Shown piece after piece: positions 1-12,000 of a DNA stretch of 64,000 bases. This stretch comes from Blastobasis lacticolella. Its lineage: Eukaryota; Arthropoda; Insecta; Lepidoptera; Blastobasidae. The position numbers and the translations under genes were made by a program. How positions within the stretch are numbered: position 1 is the first letter of the stretch; the number at the start of each line of letters is the position of its first letter. The stretch covers positions 516,001 through 580,000 of the forward strand of contig LR990068.1 of NCBI GenBank assembly GCA_905147135.1. Direction: 5' to 3'. The notes under the pieces were generated by a model. It worked only from the letters and a program-made list of their open reading frames with translations. It did no database searches and was not told the DNA's origin.

Positions 1-2318
1 TTCTCCCTGTCAATATTATATCCGTAGTCTGTACCATTTAATATTTTAGAAAGCGGATTGAGTGCAAGACAGAACCAAATAGGGCTCAGTGAATCACCTT
101 GAAAGATACCGCGTGATATTTTAATGTGTTCTGTGTTAAGGGTCTTATTATTTGTGTGTATGTTTAATGTAGTTGTCCAGTTTGCCATGGTATACTGTAG
201 AAATTGTATTAGTCCATTGTCAGTTTTATACATCTTTAAAACCTCTATCAGCCATGAATGTGGTACACTGTCGAATGCCTTTTGGTAATCAATGTATGCG
301 TAATATAAATTTCTTTTCTTTTGTTTTACCTGGTTATGTATTTCCGTATCTATTACAAGTTGTTCTTTACATCCCATTGAGCCCTTACTACATCCTTTTT
401 GTTCTTCCGGGATTATGTTATTGTGTGCAATATGATGATTAAGTTTGTGTGATATAATAGATGTTAAAAGTTTATAAATTGTAGGAAGACACGTAATTGG
501 CCTATATTTAGCAGGGTTTGTTGTGTCATCATCTTTAGGTTTTAAATACGTTATGCCTTGTGTAAAAAAGGATGGTGTATCTTGTGGGTTATGTAAAAGA
601 TGATTGAATGCATTTGCAATATATTCGTGTGTGGATGTAAAGTATTTGATCCAGTAATTTTGAATTTTGTCTGGGCCTGGCGCTTTCCAGTTTAATGTTT
701 TCATTATTGCTTGTGTTACGTCATCTTTAGAAATAAATACTTCTGCCATTGGCTCTATGTTTGAAGCATCTTGTTCTTCTATGCGTGACCAAGGTGTGTT
801 TCGGTTATGTTCTACTGGTTTTGACCATATATTTTCCCAAAAATTTTGGACGTCTTTTATATTAGGTGGCTGGCTAATGTTTATATTTTCTGTGTTCAAA
901 TTTCTGTAGAACAGTTTTTGCTTGGTTCGGAAAAGATTATTATCAGATTTTCTTTGATTACTAAGCTTATAGCGGCGCAGTCGTTTGGAGTATGCTTGTA
1001 GTTTTTGTTTGTAAGTATCTAATTGATTTACTATTTCATCTTTGCTTTGGTTATTAGGATTTATTTTTCGCTGCTTTCTTTGTGTAAGGTTTCCATTTAA
1101 ATATTGAATAAGTTGCCCTATTTCCTTGCGTAATATTGTAATTTTGTTTTCTAATCTCTTCTCCCATTGTTGTTTCTTGTCTTTATTTGAATTATTTGAT
1201 TCAGTAGAATTTGCTGTATGTATATTACTATTTACTTTATTTTTGGGTTTTGCATGCAGTGTGGTCACGGTCATAGCAGCGCAGTATATGACTTCGTGTA
1301 TATTATCTATATCAACTGTCTCTCTGTTCTCTAAGTGTTTGTGTAGTATATCGTTTACTGTGTTCACAGTTTTAATGCTTTTTCTTGTAATTTGTAACTT
1401 AGGGATGGTAGGTCTAAGTGTGGCATCTGTGTGTGAGTATTTAATGAGCATTTCTGTAAATGTATCTTCAATTGTATTGAAATTAATATGTAGTGATTCT
1501 GGTTCAGTAGTTTGTGTGTAAGTATCAAGATCCTCTATTGTGACTGTTTGTTGTGTAGATGTTGCATATTGTTCTACATTTACGGAGACGTTATGTGTAG
1601 CATAATTCCCTGTTGTTACTTCACTATCAATGGGAGGTGACAGGGTATCGATTAAGGATGTGTCATGTACTGTGTCGGCAATATCTTCTGTGACTGATAG
1701 TGATACCAATTGTTTTATACGTTCTCGTTCAGCTAGCGATATCCTATGATTTCTGTGAATTACTCTTATTTGATCGGCTAGTCTTTGTTCAGATAAATGA
1801 TGTAGTTCAGGGAATGTTTCAATGAACATTTTGTGTAACAACGGCCGATATGCTGTGAGGTTCGTTTCACATTGAGTGACCGTGTAGTAACAACGAAGAA
1901 GTTCTCGGTTTATTAGGTCTGTCCATTTCATTCGTTGCCTACTTCTGCCAGCGAGGGTGGTTGCAGGAAGCATTTCCTGCAAAACACTTCTTGCTGGTGT
2001 ATTGGTGTCGATATTGTATGTGTCTGTTTCTGCGCCGTAGTTAGATTCGACATTAGCATTGTTCCGCGCAGCGTTAATGATATCATAGATGGACTCAGGA
2101 TAATTAGCCGGAGCTTCCTGGGTAACATCATATGACATGGGTGATGCTGTGGTGGATCGTGATGACGTTGGGTTTTGGAATGACTTTGGTGATGATGATG
2201 GTGTAGAGAAAAGGCTCCGGGTTGATGATATAGGTGAACTATTACCGGCGGAGCCGTTTTCTGCAGCAGTTGAACACTGGGCAGAGTTTTTGTTTTTTAT
2301 TCTAATAGATCTTCTCAT
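1..2318 (-). CDS. Dong-like retrotransposon polyprotein, N-terminal domain plus reverse transcriptase (partial)
   Basis: Translating from ATG at 2318 gives 772 codons without a stop to the window edge, so no terminator is visible. Residues 1-130 are Ser/Thr/Asn-rich. A Myb-like segment follows (starts KWTDLINRELLRCYY, near residue 133), then a linker. Reverse-transcriptase signatures begin near residue 538: WKAPGPDKIQNYW, RPITCLPTIYKLLTS, IDYQKAFDSVPHSW and GIFQGDSLSPIWFC. The YxDD box and the C-terminal endonuclease would lie beyond the edge. The start matches the ATG of the second copy (MRRS...). The protein aligns with the plus-strand copy along its length, but many positions differ, so it is a separate subfamily. 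It is continuous across the point where the other copy has a stop. Confidence 0.88.
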   Translation of the reverse strand, partial: MRRSIRIKNKNSAQCSTAAENGSAGNSSPISSTRSLFSTPSSSPKSFQNPTSSRSTTASPMSYDVTQEAPANYPESIYDIINAARNNANVESNYGAETDTYNIDTNTPARSVLQEMLPATTLAGRSRQRMKWTDLINRELLRCYYTVTQCETNLTAYRPLLHKMFIETFPELHHLSEQRLADQIRVIHRNHRISLAERERIKQLVSLSVTEDIADTVHDTSLIDTLSPPIDSEVTTGNYATHNVSVNVEQYATSTQQTVTIEDLDTYTQTTEPESLHINFNTIEDTFTEMLIKYSHTDATLRPTIPKLQITRKSIKTVNTVNDILHKHLENRETVDIDNIHEVIYCAAMTVTTLHAKPKNKVNSNIHTANSTESNNSNKDKKQQWEKRLENKITILRKEIGQLIQYLNGNLTQRKQRKINPNNQSKDEIVNQLDTYKQKLQAYSKRLRRYKLSNQRKSDNNLFRTKQKLFYRNLNTENINISQPPNIKDVQNFWENIWSKPVEHNRNTPWSRIEEQDASNIEPMAEVFISKDDVTQAIMKTLNWKAPGPDKIQNYWIKYFTSTHEYIANAFNHLLHNPQDTPSFFTQGITYLKPKDDDTTNPAKYRPITCLPTIYKLLTSIISHKLNHHIAHNNIIPEEQKGCSKGSMGCKEQLVIDTEIHNQVKQKKRNLYYAYIDYQKAFDSVPHSWLIEVLKMYKTDNGLIQFLQYTMANWTTTLNIHTNNKTLNTEHIKISRGIFQGDSLSPIWFCLALNPLSKILNGTDYGYNIDRE

Positions 2319-2622
2319 TTTGTTCCCACGGGTGGCTAGGGACGACGCGTCAACCACAGCAGAGCCCTGCGTTCACCGTGGCAAGGGTAAGTAAAACTGG
2401 GTGTCCCCCGGTACCCAGAGTTCGCATACTAGCGACCAGGCTCCCCCTTGGCCATGCAGCCCTCGGCGTACGCTGTTCCACCTTGGCTTGGGTTGTATCC
2501 CTCTTGGTCTGGATCCTCGCCTTAGACCTGTCCGGCATGAGTGGCTCTGCCGGCATAGCTCTAAGGGTCATTGGATCACGCAAGCCCCGCCACGACGTCA
2601 ACGTGGAGATACAGTGGCGGGG
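1..2622 (-). mobile_element. Dong-like (R4 clade) non-LTR retrotransposon, 3' part outside window
   Basis: The element reads on the minus strand from a 5' terminus at 2622, immediately beside a (TTA)n microsatellite, and is cut by the window edge. It has a leader of about 300 bp (2319-2622) and one long reading frame. The leader is about 90 percent identical by eye to the leader of the plus-strand element at 38703. Insertion into TAA-type repeats is a known habit of Dong elements of the R4 clade, and the related copy carries the expected restriction-like endonuclease. The 3' end lies outside the window, so completeness is unknown. Confidence 0.85.
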
Positions 2623-2655
2623 TTATTATTATTATTATTATTATTTATTATTAAC
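2623..2655. repeat. (TTA)n microsatellite, retrotransposon target
   Basis: About ten TTA units directly abut the 5' terminus of the minus-strand Dong-like element. On the element's strand this is (TAA)n, the target type reported for Dong. Confidence 0.9.
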
Positions 2656-2805
2656 CTAACTCTGTAACTAACAATTATCTGATTTCAATGAATGAAATTG
2701 TTGCTTTTGCGATTACGTATAATCGATTTAAAAGCTTCAGTTTTTTGCAATGGAACTTTGCTAGCAACTGAACTTATGAAATCGAATATCAATGAATGAA
2801 ATTGG
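2653..2805. mobile_element. TIR MITE fragment (AGGCTAATTACGCAACTCTG family)
   Basis: The sequence matches one half of the elements at 3006-3235 and 13346-13556, including the terminal part AACCTAACTCTGTAAC. It lies beside the microsatellite holding the retrotransposon. Confidence 0.65.
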
Positions 2806-2867
2806 TGAATATATTAGTAATTAGTATACAGGAAAGCGGACTGGTAGAAACCAGGATTGACCACTCC

Positions 2868-2893
2868 CATGATGATGATGATGATGATGATGA
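2868..2893. repeat. (GAT)n microsatellite
   Basis: About eight GAT units in an otherwise unassigned stretch. 2806-3005 holds no gene that I can see. Confidence 0.85.
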
Positions 2894-3005
2894 GATCCGT
2901 AGTTTTAGTACTAGTAGTAGTTTTTACAGTAGCATTAGTTGTTTAGTAGTGAGCGTTATGGGCGGGGGTGAAAACGGGACAGCACTTTCCCTCGCGCCGT
3001 ACTGG

Positions 3006-3235
3006 AGGCTAATACCACAACTCTGTTGCCAACAATTCTCTAATTTCAATTATCGAAGTTGTTACTTTTGTGATTTTTATTTTGTGATATGATCGATTAA
3101 ATCATTTCAGTTTATTGCAACGGAACTTTGTTAGCAACTGAACCCATGAAATCGATGATACGTAATCGCAAAAGTAACAATTTCAATCATTGCAATCAGA
3201 GTATTGATAGCAACAGAGTTACGAAATTAACCTAC
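3006..3235. mobile_element. TIR MITE, about 230 bp
   Basis: The ends AGGCTAATACCACAACTCTG and the complement of its right end form terminal inverted repeats of about 30 bp. The interior contains a further imperfect palindrome. A close copy lies at 13346-13556. Confidence 0.75.
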
Positions 3236-3532
3236 TGTATGCCTCGAGCAACAATTTGACGTCACTATGCACCTGTGCCGCTCCCATTAACGCAGGAACC
3301 TATTGATGCGTTAAAGCCAGTATTAACGCATGAACCTACTGATAGCATAGTATTAGTATTCTGTGCTTAAGTGCTACACCTGATTGTAGAACAGATGTTT
3401 ATGGTAGACGATGAGTAGTCTTTAGTGGAAAAAACAAAGTAAAAAAAAGTAGTTTGTTGCGACACCCCTGCCAGATGTAACGTCGCCGTATGTGGTCAAA
3501 CGTTCGTATGAATAGGTACGCTCATCATCATC

Positions 3533-3795
3533 ATCATCATCACAGCCCATAACAGTCCACTGCAGAACTCAGGGCCTCTCCCACAAAAAGGGAGGTTATT
3601 GCCATAATCTCCACGCTTGGCAGGCGGGTTGGAGATCGCAGTGTTATAATATAACAATGGAAAATGCTGCTGCCCATTTTCCAGTCTACGGAGGCGCTTA
3701 GATCTTTTGCCTCGAAAACATTAGTCGCCTTGTACGACACCCACGAGTGTAAGGGGTTGGTGCTATTCTACTCTGCCGGACACCACACGGCCGGT
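3533..3795 (-). repeat. Interspersed SINE-like repeat with (ATG)n tail
   Basis: In its own orientation it runs from GTGTGGTGTCCGGCAGAGTA to a GATGATGATG tail. Other copies lie at 6791-7050, 10739-11063 and 48843-49195. It encodes no protein. The family is not named here. Confidence 0.75.
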
Positions 3796-3892
3796 ACGCT
3801 CATACCCCGGTATTAATAAACGTAGCTTATCTTTACACCTAGGATTAGCAATAGAAACTTCTATGTCTATTTCTACCTGACAAGTTATACCG

Positions 3893-4412
3893 TGTAGGTG
3901 GCCTAATGGTTACGGGGTCCGCCTCGTACCCCAAGGTACCGAGTTCAAACCCCAGCCCCGCCATGTAGGTACAGTCGAGTTCATTAATATGTGAGCATTG
4001 CCAATGCTTCAAATATAAATGTACATGGAAGGGTACTTATATATCTAAGCAGATGTACATATGTTTGATTGATGAATCTGCTCAGATATATAAGTACCTT
4101 TCCATGTACTTGAAGCCTTGGCAATGCTTACATTTTAATGAACTCGACTATACCAATGATTCTTCTGAGTTATGTACATTAGTTGAATACTAACCGATGC
4201 TCCTAACGTGAGGGAAAACCTAGTGCTCAAACCTGCACATTCAGGCGACTAAATGTGTAACCATGATCCAATCTAATCAAGTTCTGCTGTTATCAAGGTC
4301 ATGAAGGTCAGATGGCAGTCGCTCCCCTGCAGTTATCTGATCAGCCAAATCGTGGATGATGGTCAAGGCAGACCTCGGGGTCTCGTGCGTGAGAGCTCTG
4401 AATGCTGTATTA
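3893..4412 (+). mobile_element. tRNA-derived SINE (family A), split by a MITE
   Basis: A tRNA-like head (GTGGCCTAATGGTTACGG..., T-arm GAGTTCAAACCCC) starts at about 3893. It is interrupted at 3970 by a 179-bp MITE and resumes at 4151 with the SINE body (ACCAATGATTCTTCTGAGTT...), ending in the conserved 3' part with GTGCGTGAGAGC near 4412. Confidence 0.75.
3972..4150. mobile_element. Palindromic MITE inside the SINE, TA duplication
   Basis: The ends AGTCGAGTTCATTAA and TTAATGAACTCGACT are inverted, and most of the element folds back on itself. It is flanked by TA on both sides, as for mariner-type MITEs. Removing it would rejoin the SINE. Confidence 0.8.
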
Positions 4413-4424
4413 GAGCCTAACATC

Positions 4425-4766
4425 TTATGTCTCGGATGTGCTCTCACGCACGAGGGCCCGGGGTCCGCCTTAACCATGATCCAGTATTAAGCAGATCAGC
4501 TAATTACAGAGAAGCGACTGCCATCTGACCTCCGCGACCCTGCTACCAGAAGAACCTGACCAGATTGGATCATGGTTACATATTCAATCGCCTGAATGTG
4601 CAGGTTTCATCACGATGTTTTCTCTCACCGTAAGAGCATCGGTTGGTATTCAACTAATGTACATAACTCAGAAAAGAGTCATTGGTACATTGCCTCTGCG
4701 GGATTCGAATCCGGTACCTCTCGTTTACGAGTCTGATACCTTACTCGGCCACCGACGCTGTATTAG
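4425..4766 (-). mobile_element. tRNA-derived SINE (family A), full copy
   Basis: On the minus strand it has a tRNA-like head with anticodon-region ACTCGTAAA and T-arm GGATTCGAATCC, followed by the shared body and 3' end. It lies tail-to-tail with the plus-strand SINE at 3893-4412. About ten copies of this family are in the window. Confidence 0.82.
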
Positions 4767-5159
4767 AACCTACGTTTGCAGCCTGCATGCAGCCTTACAT
4801 TTGTTCGAATGCACACATAACGTAGATTCCCAAACTGCGTAGACTGCCGTGGACTAGTAAGTGTGACACAGCCGTTATGTACGTCGGTAAATATAAACGT
4901 TGAACGCTCCGTGCGTTGTCTCATACCGTCGACTCACGTGAAGTGTGAGACTTCAATATCCTCATTCCGTTAGTGATAAGATAGAGCCATTCGAGATAGC
5001 CCTCTTTCACGACCGGTTTGAGTAGCTATTCGGATGTCGCCCGTCGCTTCCGTCAACTGCGAAACGTTAGTTACTTCTTGCGTTCTCATTCCGGTTATAT
5101 TGGTTGTGTGGTTCGTTGTGAGATATACTGTTAAGGGTGCAAGTTTTTCGCCATATTCT
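4767..5159. other. No gene seen
   Basis: I see no coding signature, RNA gene or recognisable repeat in this stretch. Confidence 0.5.
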
Positions 5160-5605
5160 TTTGTAAATAATTTTACGATTCCTATGAAATCTTCGAAATG
5201 ATAGCGATTCAGGTAAAGTCGTTGTCAGATGAACGGGATTTGTCGATATTTTTGTGAATAATGCGCTGATCTTTTCGTAGAAATGAGAACGGAGTTGCTA
5301 AATCAAACTTTTGTTTTCTAATTTATTTTTAAGAATCTTTTTGTTCTAAATATTTTTTTTTTTCTTTATTAAGGAAAACAAACAGCTTACAATATTACAT
5401 ACAATATAAGAGAATATTTCACACGTTAGCCAGTGAAGTTTCCACAGGATAATTTTACGAAATTATACATCATCTTAGTTTACGTTCGTATCTAAATGGG
5501 AAATAAAGTTTTTTTATATATCTGCAATACCTGACGATTTTACCTGAATCGCTGTCGTTTCGAAGATTTCATTGGATTCGTAAACTTTTTCACGGAATAC
5601 GTGAA
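5160..5605. mobile_element. Fold-back (TIR) element upstream of FAR
   Basis: Left arm 5178-5235 (CGAAATGATAGCGATTCAGG) and right arm 5526-5585 (CCTGAATCGCTGTCGTTTCG) are long imperfect inverted repeats around an AT-rich centre. No transposase is visible. Confidence 0.7.
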
Positions 5606-5776
5606 AACTTTTGAACGTTTGAATACACCTTTTAAATTTTTTTTCTATTAATTTTGTGATCAATAAAGAGTTTATCTATCTATCTTATCTCTATACTAAT
5701 AAGATAACTTTCAAATCGCGTTTCAAATGCCAATGTGACCGGGTAGTCGTGTACTAGTGCTATAAGTCCCATAGAG

Positions 5777-5935
5777 GTTGAAAGTGCTGCAAACTGAATC
5801 GCACCCTATTTCCTCCCCTTTAGAGTCGCAATTCGAGTGATATAATTCCCGTGGCTAGAGCTCGCATGTGTCACAAGCTGAACTGCACCCTATTTTCTCC
5901 ACCATCGAGTCGCAATTTGAGTGAACCTGTGATTA
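5777..5935 (+). repeat. Imperfect direct duplication just upstream of the FAR start
   Basis: Two copies of about 65 bp (around 5777-5841 and 5872-5936) share AACTGAAYYGCACCCTATTT and GAGTCGCAATT. They end about 30 bp before the FAR ATG, so they lie in the 5' UTR or proximal promoter. No TATA box is clear. Confidence 0.6.
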
Positions 5936-5965
5936 TAGTGATTATTGTGGTGTAGGCCCCGAGCG

Positions 5966-6067
5966 ATGGAAGACGCGGAGGCCGAGGGCGCGCGGCCGCC
6001 CACCGTGGCGGAGTACTACGCCGGGCGCACCGTCCTCATCACGGGAGGGACCGGATTCATGGGACAG
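5966..6067 (+). CDS. FAR: FAR exon 1 (residues 1-34)
   Basis: ATG at 5966 opens the frame and ends at GGACAG/gtgagt, phase 0. It encodes a short acidic leader and the Rossmann first strand with GGTGFMG. Confidence 0.92.
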
Positions 6068-9000
6068 GTGAGTTTATTTAAGAAAAAAAGGGTTATAGTG
6101 ACTACTTCGAGTGAAGATTTGTAGTGATTTTAGTACTTTTTTAATATTGGACTTGGCTTATGCGCTCATTGCTAAATTCAGTCGTCTACTAACACAATAT
6201 AATATGGACTGTTAAAATTTTTATTTATATGGTCTGAAATAAATGATAAATAGTAATAATAAAAGAACAGAGCGTAACATCAAATCAACGTGAAGTGTCA
6301 TCATCATCGTCATATCAGCCGAAAGACGCCCACTGCTGGGCATAGGGGGAGGCCCCCAGAGATCTCTACAAAGGTCGGTCCTGTGCCTGGTACCTGCTGT
6401 CTTTACCAGGTCGTCGGTCCAGTGAAGTTAAGTGTATTGCTCATAAAATAAGGTCCATTTTTGTATGCTTTGTAATAAGTTACGCGTTGCTCGGCTCTTC
6501 ATAAGGCGTCATACAAAAATGTACCTTATTTAATGAGCAATACATTTTATTAGCTCTCTTTTGCTCTTACGCTTTTTGCTTGTGAATTTAGTCGCCTGAA
6601 GTGCATTAGGGTGACCAACACTTGCTGTTCATTTAACAGTAAGCTCATGTGTGATCTAAAATTACAGGATTAAAGGAATGAATACGGGACAACGCGTTTA
6701 TCATGAAAGTTAATTATCTTCTTAAAAATTTAAAAACATTCTTATAATTGGCTTTAATGGATAATTATTATGATATAAATAAATAAAAAAGGCCGTGTGG
6801 TGTCCGGCAGAGTCGAATAGCACCAACCCCTTACACTCATGGGTGTCGTACAAGGCGACTAATGTTTTCGAGGCAAAAGATCAAGAGTCTCCGTAGTCTG
6901 GAAAATGGGCAGCAGCATTTTCCATTGTTATATTTAAACACTGCGATCTCCAACCCGCCTGCCAAGCGTGGAGATTATGGCAATACGTCCCCTTTCGTAG
7001 GAGAGCCCCTTAGTCCTGCAGTGGACTGTTACGGGCTGTGATGATGATGATGAAATAAATAATAATAATGCTTGGACAATTCACACAGCACCGTTTAGAT
7101 CCAGCCAGAGTAATTAAAGCTTGCGTTATGGGTGCCAGAAAACTGATTTATTTATTGTATTTGCCAACAGGCTTACACTTTTTGTTACATAACAACTAAT
7201 AATTTACTGATATACTTTTAAATACATATATCCAATAAATAACACCCAGCCCCGTAACAGAACTTAAAATTCATCATCCTTAATTTCTGCTTGGCCGGGA
7301 ATCGAACCCGGTACCTCTACGTAGCAGACCAACCATGTTAAACCAACTGAACCACTGAGGTGGTCAAACATAAGAATATTGCCAGATCATAGTAAAAATT
7401 TAGGTCACAAGTTATAAAATTAGATGCTTCTGTTCTATCTACCTTTTTTTATGTCATACAGTAGGCAAACAGGCAAGCGGGCCACCTGATGGAAAGCGGT
7501 GACCGGTGCCTATAGACATTAGCAACACCAAATGTATCGCCAATGCGTTGCCCACCTCTATAACACGTTGCTCTGGCAGCAAAAAGGCAAATGCCCCTCC
7601 ACTGCCAAAGCCACGGTACCCCAAATCCCCACCCTATGGAGCAATGGAGACCTTACTCACCGGCAGAAACGCAACACTATTAAAAACAGTATTGTTTAGC
7701 TGCGGTATTCTATAAGGTGGAGGTACTTCCCCAGTCGGGCGGCTCCAATTCGAACGGAATGCCCTGCTATGCCCTACCTCTCTTGTAAATTTTGTAATGT
7801 GACATGTTAAGATGGCTATTGATACTCAATTAATATCTAAAGGTGACAATTTCAATTCTATTATTAATTCTATTGACTGTGATACTATTTAATTATTGAT
7901 GTAAATACTCAATATATATGCACTGTTAGTTAGGAAATAATGTGTACCTAGATACTGAATTTTGGATAATGTATGAACAATACTAATAAAGAAATATGAA
8001 TATGAATAAACGTAATGACCTATACCTATTCTAGTCTTTTTAAACCGGTTGACTGAAATCAAAGCTAGAATCTCGATTAAATAGGCTTTCATAAAACAAA
8101 TAACGCATCGAATCCGATCAGGACTGTTGTGCTCTCGCGCACGACAGCTCGTCCCCCTTGACGATGATAAAAGATTTGGCAGATCGGGTTATTACAGTGG
8201 AGCGACTGCCATCTGACCAGATTGGATCATGGTTACAAATTCAGTCGCCTGAATGTGTAGGTTTCATCACGATGATTTCCCTAACCATAAGCATCGGTTA
8301 GTGTTCAACTAATGTATGTAATTCAGAAAAAAGTCATTGGTACATGGCCGCAGCGGGATTCGAACCCGGTACCTCTCGCTTACGAGTCGGATGCCATAAC
8401 CGCTTGGCCACCGACGCTCCGCATCAAATGTAGAATAATTACACGAACATAAACCAGATTATAACTTAATTGTGGGAAAATTGTTAACCATAATCTAATA
8501 TATAAAATTCTCATGTCACAGTTTTCGTTGCCATACTCCTCCGAAACGGCTTGACCGATTTTGATGAAATTTTTTGTGCTTATCCGGTATCTATGAGAAT
8601 CGGCCAACATCTATTTTTCATCCCCCTAAATGTTAGGGGGGGGGGGGGGGAGCAAAACAACGTTTGCCGGGTCAGCTAGTGTAACTATAAAATCATCGGT
8701 GCAGCTAACGAATTCTGAAAACGATTTTGGTTATGTGATATTAACTGCGTAGTTTAAAACAATATGTAATTTTGTTGTTGCTATTACGTTGGTGGTCACA
8801 ATTAGAACCTGACGCAATGTCGGATGCGGCCGATGATGGAGCATGCCTGTCTAGAAACAGCCTATTCACTGTAGCCTTGAAGGTGTCCAGGTTGTACTGT
8901 TCGGGGAACACAACTAGGGCTTCGGTGGCCGGGCGGTTGAGTATCCGACTCGTAAGCGAGAGGTACAGGGTTCGAATCCCGCCGCGGCCATGTACCAATG

Positions 9001-12000
9001 ACTCTTGTCTGAGTCATGCATATTAGTTGAATTCTAACCGATGCTCTTACGGTGAGGGAAAACATTGTGATGAAATCTGCAAATTTAGGCAACTGAATTT
9101 GTAACCATGATCCAATCTGGTCAGGTTCCCCTGGTAGCAGGGTCACGGAGGTCAGATGGTAGACGCTCCACTGTAATTACCTGATCGTCAAATCCTGGAT
9201 CATGGTCAAGGCGGACCCCGGGCCCTCGTGCTCGAGAGCACAACCGGGACAACAACGCCAAGATGTTTTTTACCCCTAAAGACCAAAATTTCCCTTGTCC
9301 ACACTCTTCTTCTACCTCTTCTCGATTACGCAGACCCTTGTTACCTAGATGCCACTGAGGAGCTTTTAAATAAACTGGAACGTCTCCAAAATCAATGTAT
9401 TCGTTTCGTCTATGGCCTGCGTAAATATGACCATGTATCTAGCTATGGATCTCAGCTTAAGTGGCTACCTATCCGCTTGCGAAGGAATGCTCATATCCTA
9501 TCCACCCTCTACAATATCCTTCACAACCCTTCTGCTCCTTCATATCTCCGTGAACAATTTCATTTCTCCCGTCCACAAGACAAACCCTGTCGATCCAGTG
9601 TAAGATCCTCATTGGCAATTCCTATCCACCATTCCGATTTCTATTCCTACTCCTTTACTGTTCATGCGGCAAGACTTTGGAATTCTCTTCCGCACGAAGT
9701 GCGTGACAGCCAGTCTATTGCCATTTTCAAAAAGCGTGTAATAGTAGTTTATGTAACTGTCATATAAAAGGGGGTATATCTACACTCATATTTTTATGTT
9801 AAAATATCGTACCTTTAATTTTCTCAACTTTGCTAGAAGTAAGCTGCGAGTCAGTTCTGTTGTATCTACGCGTCGAGGATATCAAGCGGCGGGAAATTCA
9901 CTTAATTACTTTCACATTTATCTAAAAAAACATTCACAAACACAAATTACAACAATTAGAAAAAATATTCTGTTTAGCGGGAAAATAATTACACAGAATA
10001 TAAACAGGAAAATTTGAATTTTGAATTTGAATTTGTCAAAGACATTTAGGTATTCAGCCTACATTTCGCCGTGTTTCGGCGCCCGACAAAAATTTAAAAA
10101 ATAAAAGTGTTGCATAATGATTAAAAAGTTATTTTACGTTACAGCCGTCATGAAATTAGTATGGGAAATGCTGTATCAAAAAGTAATTTTTTAAAATTTT
10201 ATAGTCTGGCGTGAAAAAAGTGTATCCTTAAACAACTGTTTTCGAATATGAAATTGGAACATTACGCTATGAGTGTAGATAAAAGAGTTTTATCTATCAC
10301 AGAGTGCTTCTAATTTGTAGATAATGTATATGTATTATGTATGTAGTATATAGTATCGATATGTATGTATGTATGTGTATGTATATATTTGTAGATATTT
10401 ATGTGTGTAAGTAGAATGAATATACTTATAGAATATATATATATATATATATATATATGCCTTTTTAGAGATAGGTAATATTGTGCACGTCCTATCGGCT
10501 TCTCATGATCACATCACGCTTCCGAAGGCCTGCTGGAAGAGATTTCTTTTAGAAATAAGTAGCGCCTGTTGTGCCATTTATTACTTTACCTGTTATTCAC
10601 TATGTATTTCCTGTGCACAATAATCTGTTAAATAAAAAAATGATTATTTTTAATTTTTAAGTAGGAGGCAAAGCGTTCCACTCCTTAGCTGTAGGCACGC
10701 TAATGGTTCTAATGTAATTTACCTTTCTAATAAAAGATGGCCGCGTGGTGTCCGGCAGAGTAGAATAGCACCAACCCCTTACACTCGTGGGCGTCGTACG
10801 AGGCGACTAATGTTTTCGAGGCAAGAGTCAAGAGTCTCCGTAGACTGGAAAATGGGCAGCAGCATTTTTCATTGTTATATTTAAGCACTGCGATCTCCAA
10901 CCCGCCTGCCAAGCGTGGAGATTATGGCAATAACCTCGAACTTTTTAATGTAATTATTCTTGTGTGAGCAATAAAAAATTTATCTATCTATCTATCTATC
11001 TAACCTCCCCTTTCGTGGGAGAGGCCCTAAGTCCTGCAGTGGACTGTTACGGACTGTGATGATGAATAAAAATGCATAACCGCAGGTGCGTTGTCACTGT
11101 GAGGACTAAGATGAAATGGACAGGTGTAGGCTATATCAGGTGGTAGGACTCTGTCAAGCCTGAGGAGTCCGCCTGGGTGAGTACCACCGCCTTATCTATT
11201 TCTGCCGCCAACCAACAATGGTTGCATTGTTGTGTCTCGGTTCGAAGGATAAGGTAGCCAGCGAAATTACAGGCATGAGGCATTTCATCTTAGTCCTCAC
11301 AGTAACAACGCACCTGCCGTTCTGTATTTTTGTTACCTGCAACCTAAATGTATGAATTGTAGATGTTATGAGCGACAGTTACCATTTACCATCAGATGGG
11401 CTGTCTGCTCGTTTGTCATTGAGTAGCATAAAAAAATCATGAGTTCATGACTCTACTCATAGCGCTAGAATCGGCCCCTGTTAGAGTGAGGGCCTCGAGA
11501 CTTTGCGCCCGGCTGAAAGTCGAGCTAAATTTGACTGACAATGTCAAGTTCATCCACAGTGCATATAACGACAGGTGCGCCATCACCTGTCAGCTAAGTT
11601 TCGTAGCCCTCAGTCTACCGAACTCTTGATGAGACTGCAGGGGCATCCACGCGCTGGCGACCTCGTAAACCCCATTGATGTTGACACTATAGGCTTTACA
11701 TTAATTTATTTTGTATTTTCAATATTTTACCAAATTGACATGTGTATTATGTTATGAATGGTGTTATTTTTTGTTTTAAATTGTTTATGTTACTAATGAT
11801 ACATGTCCACGATATGACTTTGTGAAATTTGGTATATTTTCTTGCAATTGACATTCTACATATGAATTTATTAGTTTATCACGAAAGTTTTATAATGTTG
11901 GTATTACGTAAAATAATTTAAAGATTTAGTGAGATCTGTGACCACTTAAATTTGTAGCGCCTTAAAAACGTGTCTGATAAGCCACTCGTTGTACATGCCA

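Noticed and set aside
8920..9000. tRNA gene (anticodon region CGT, intact T-arm)
   Set aside because: The tRNA-like part is the head of a repeated SINE with the same body at about ten places, so it is not a free tRNA gene. The same holds for the tRNA-Gly-like heads of family B.
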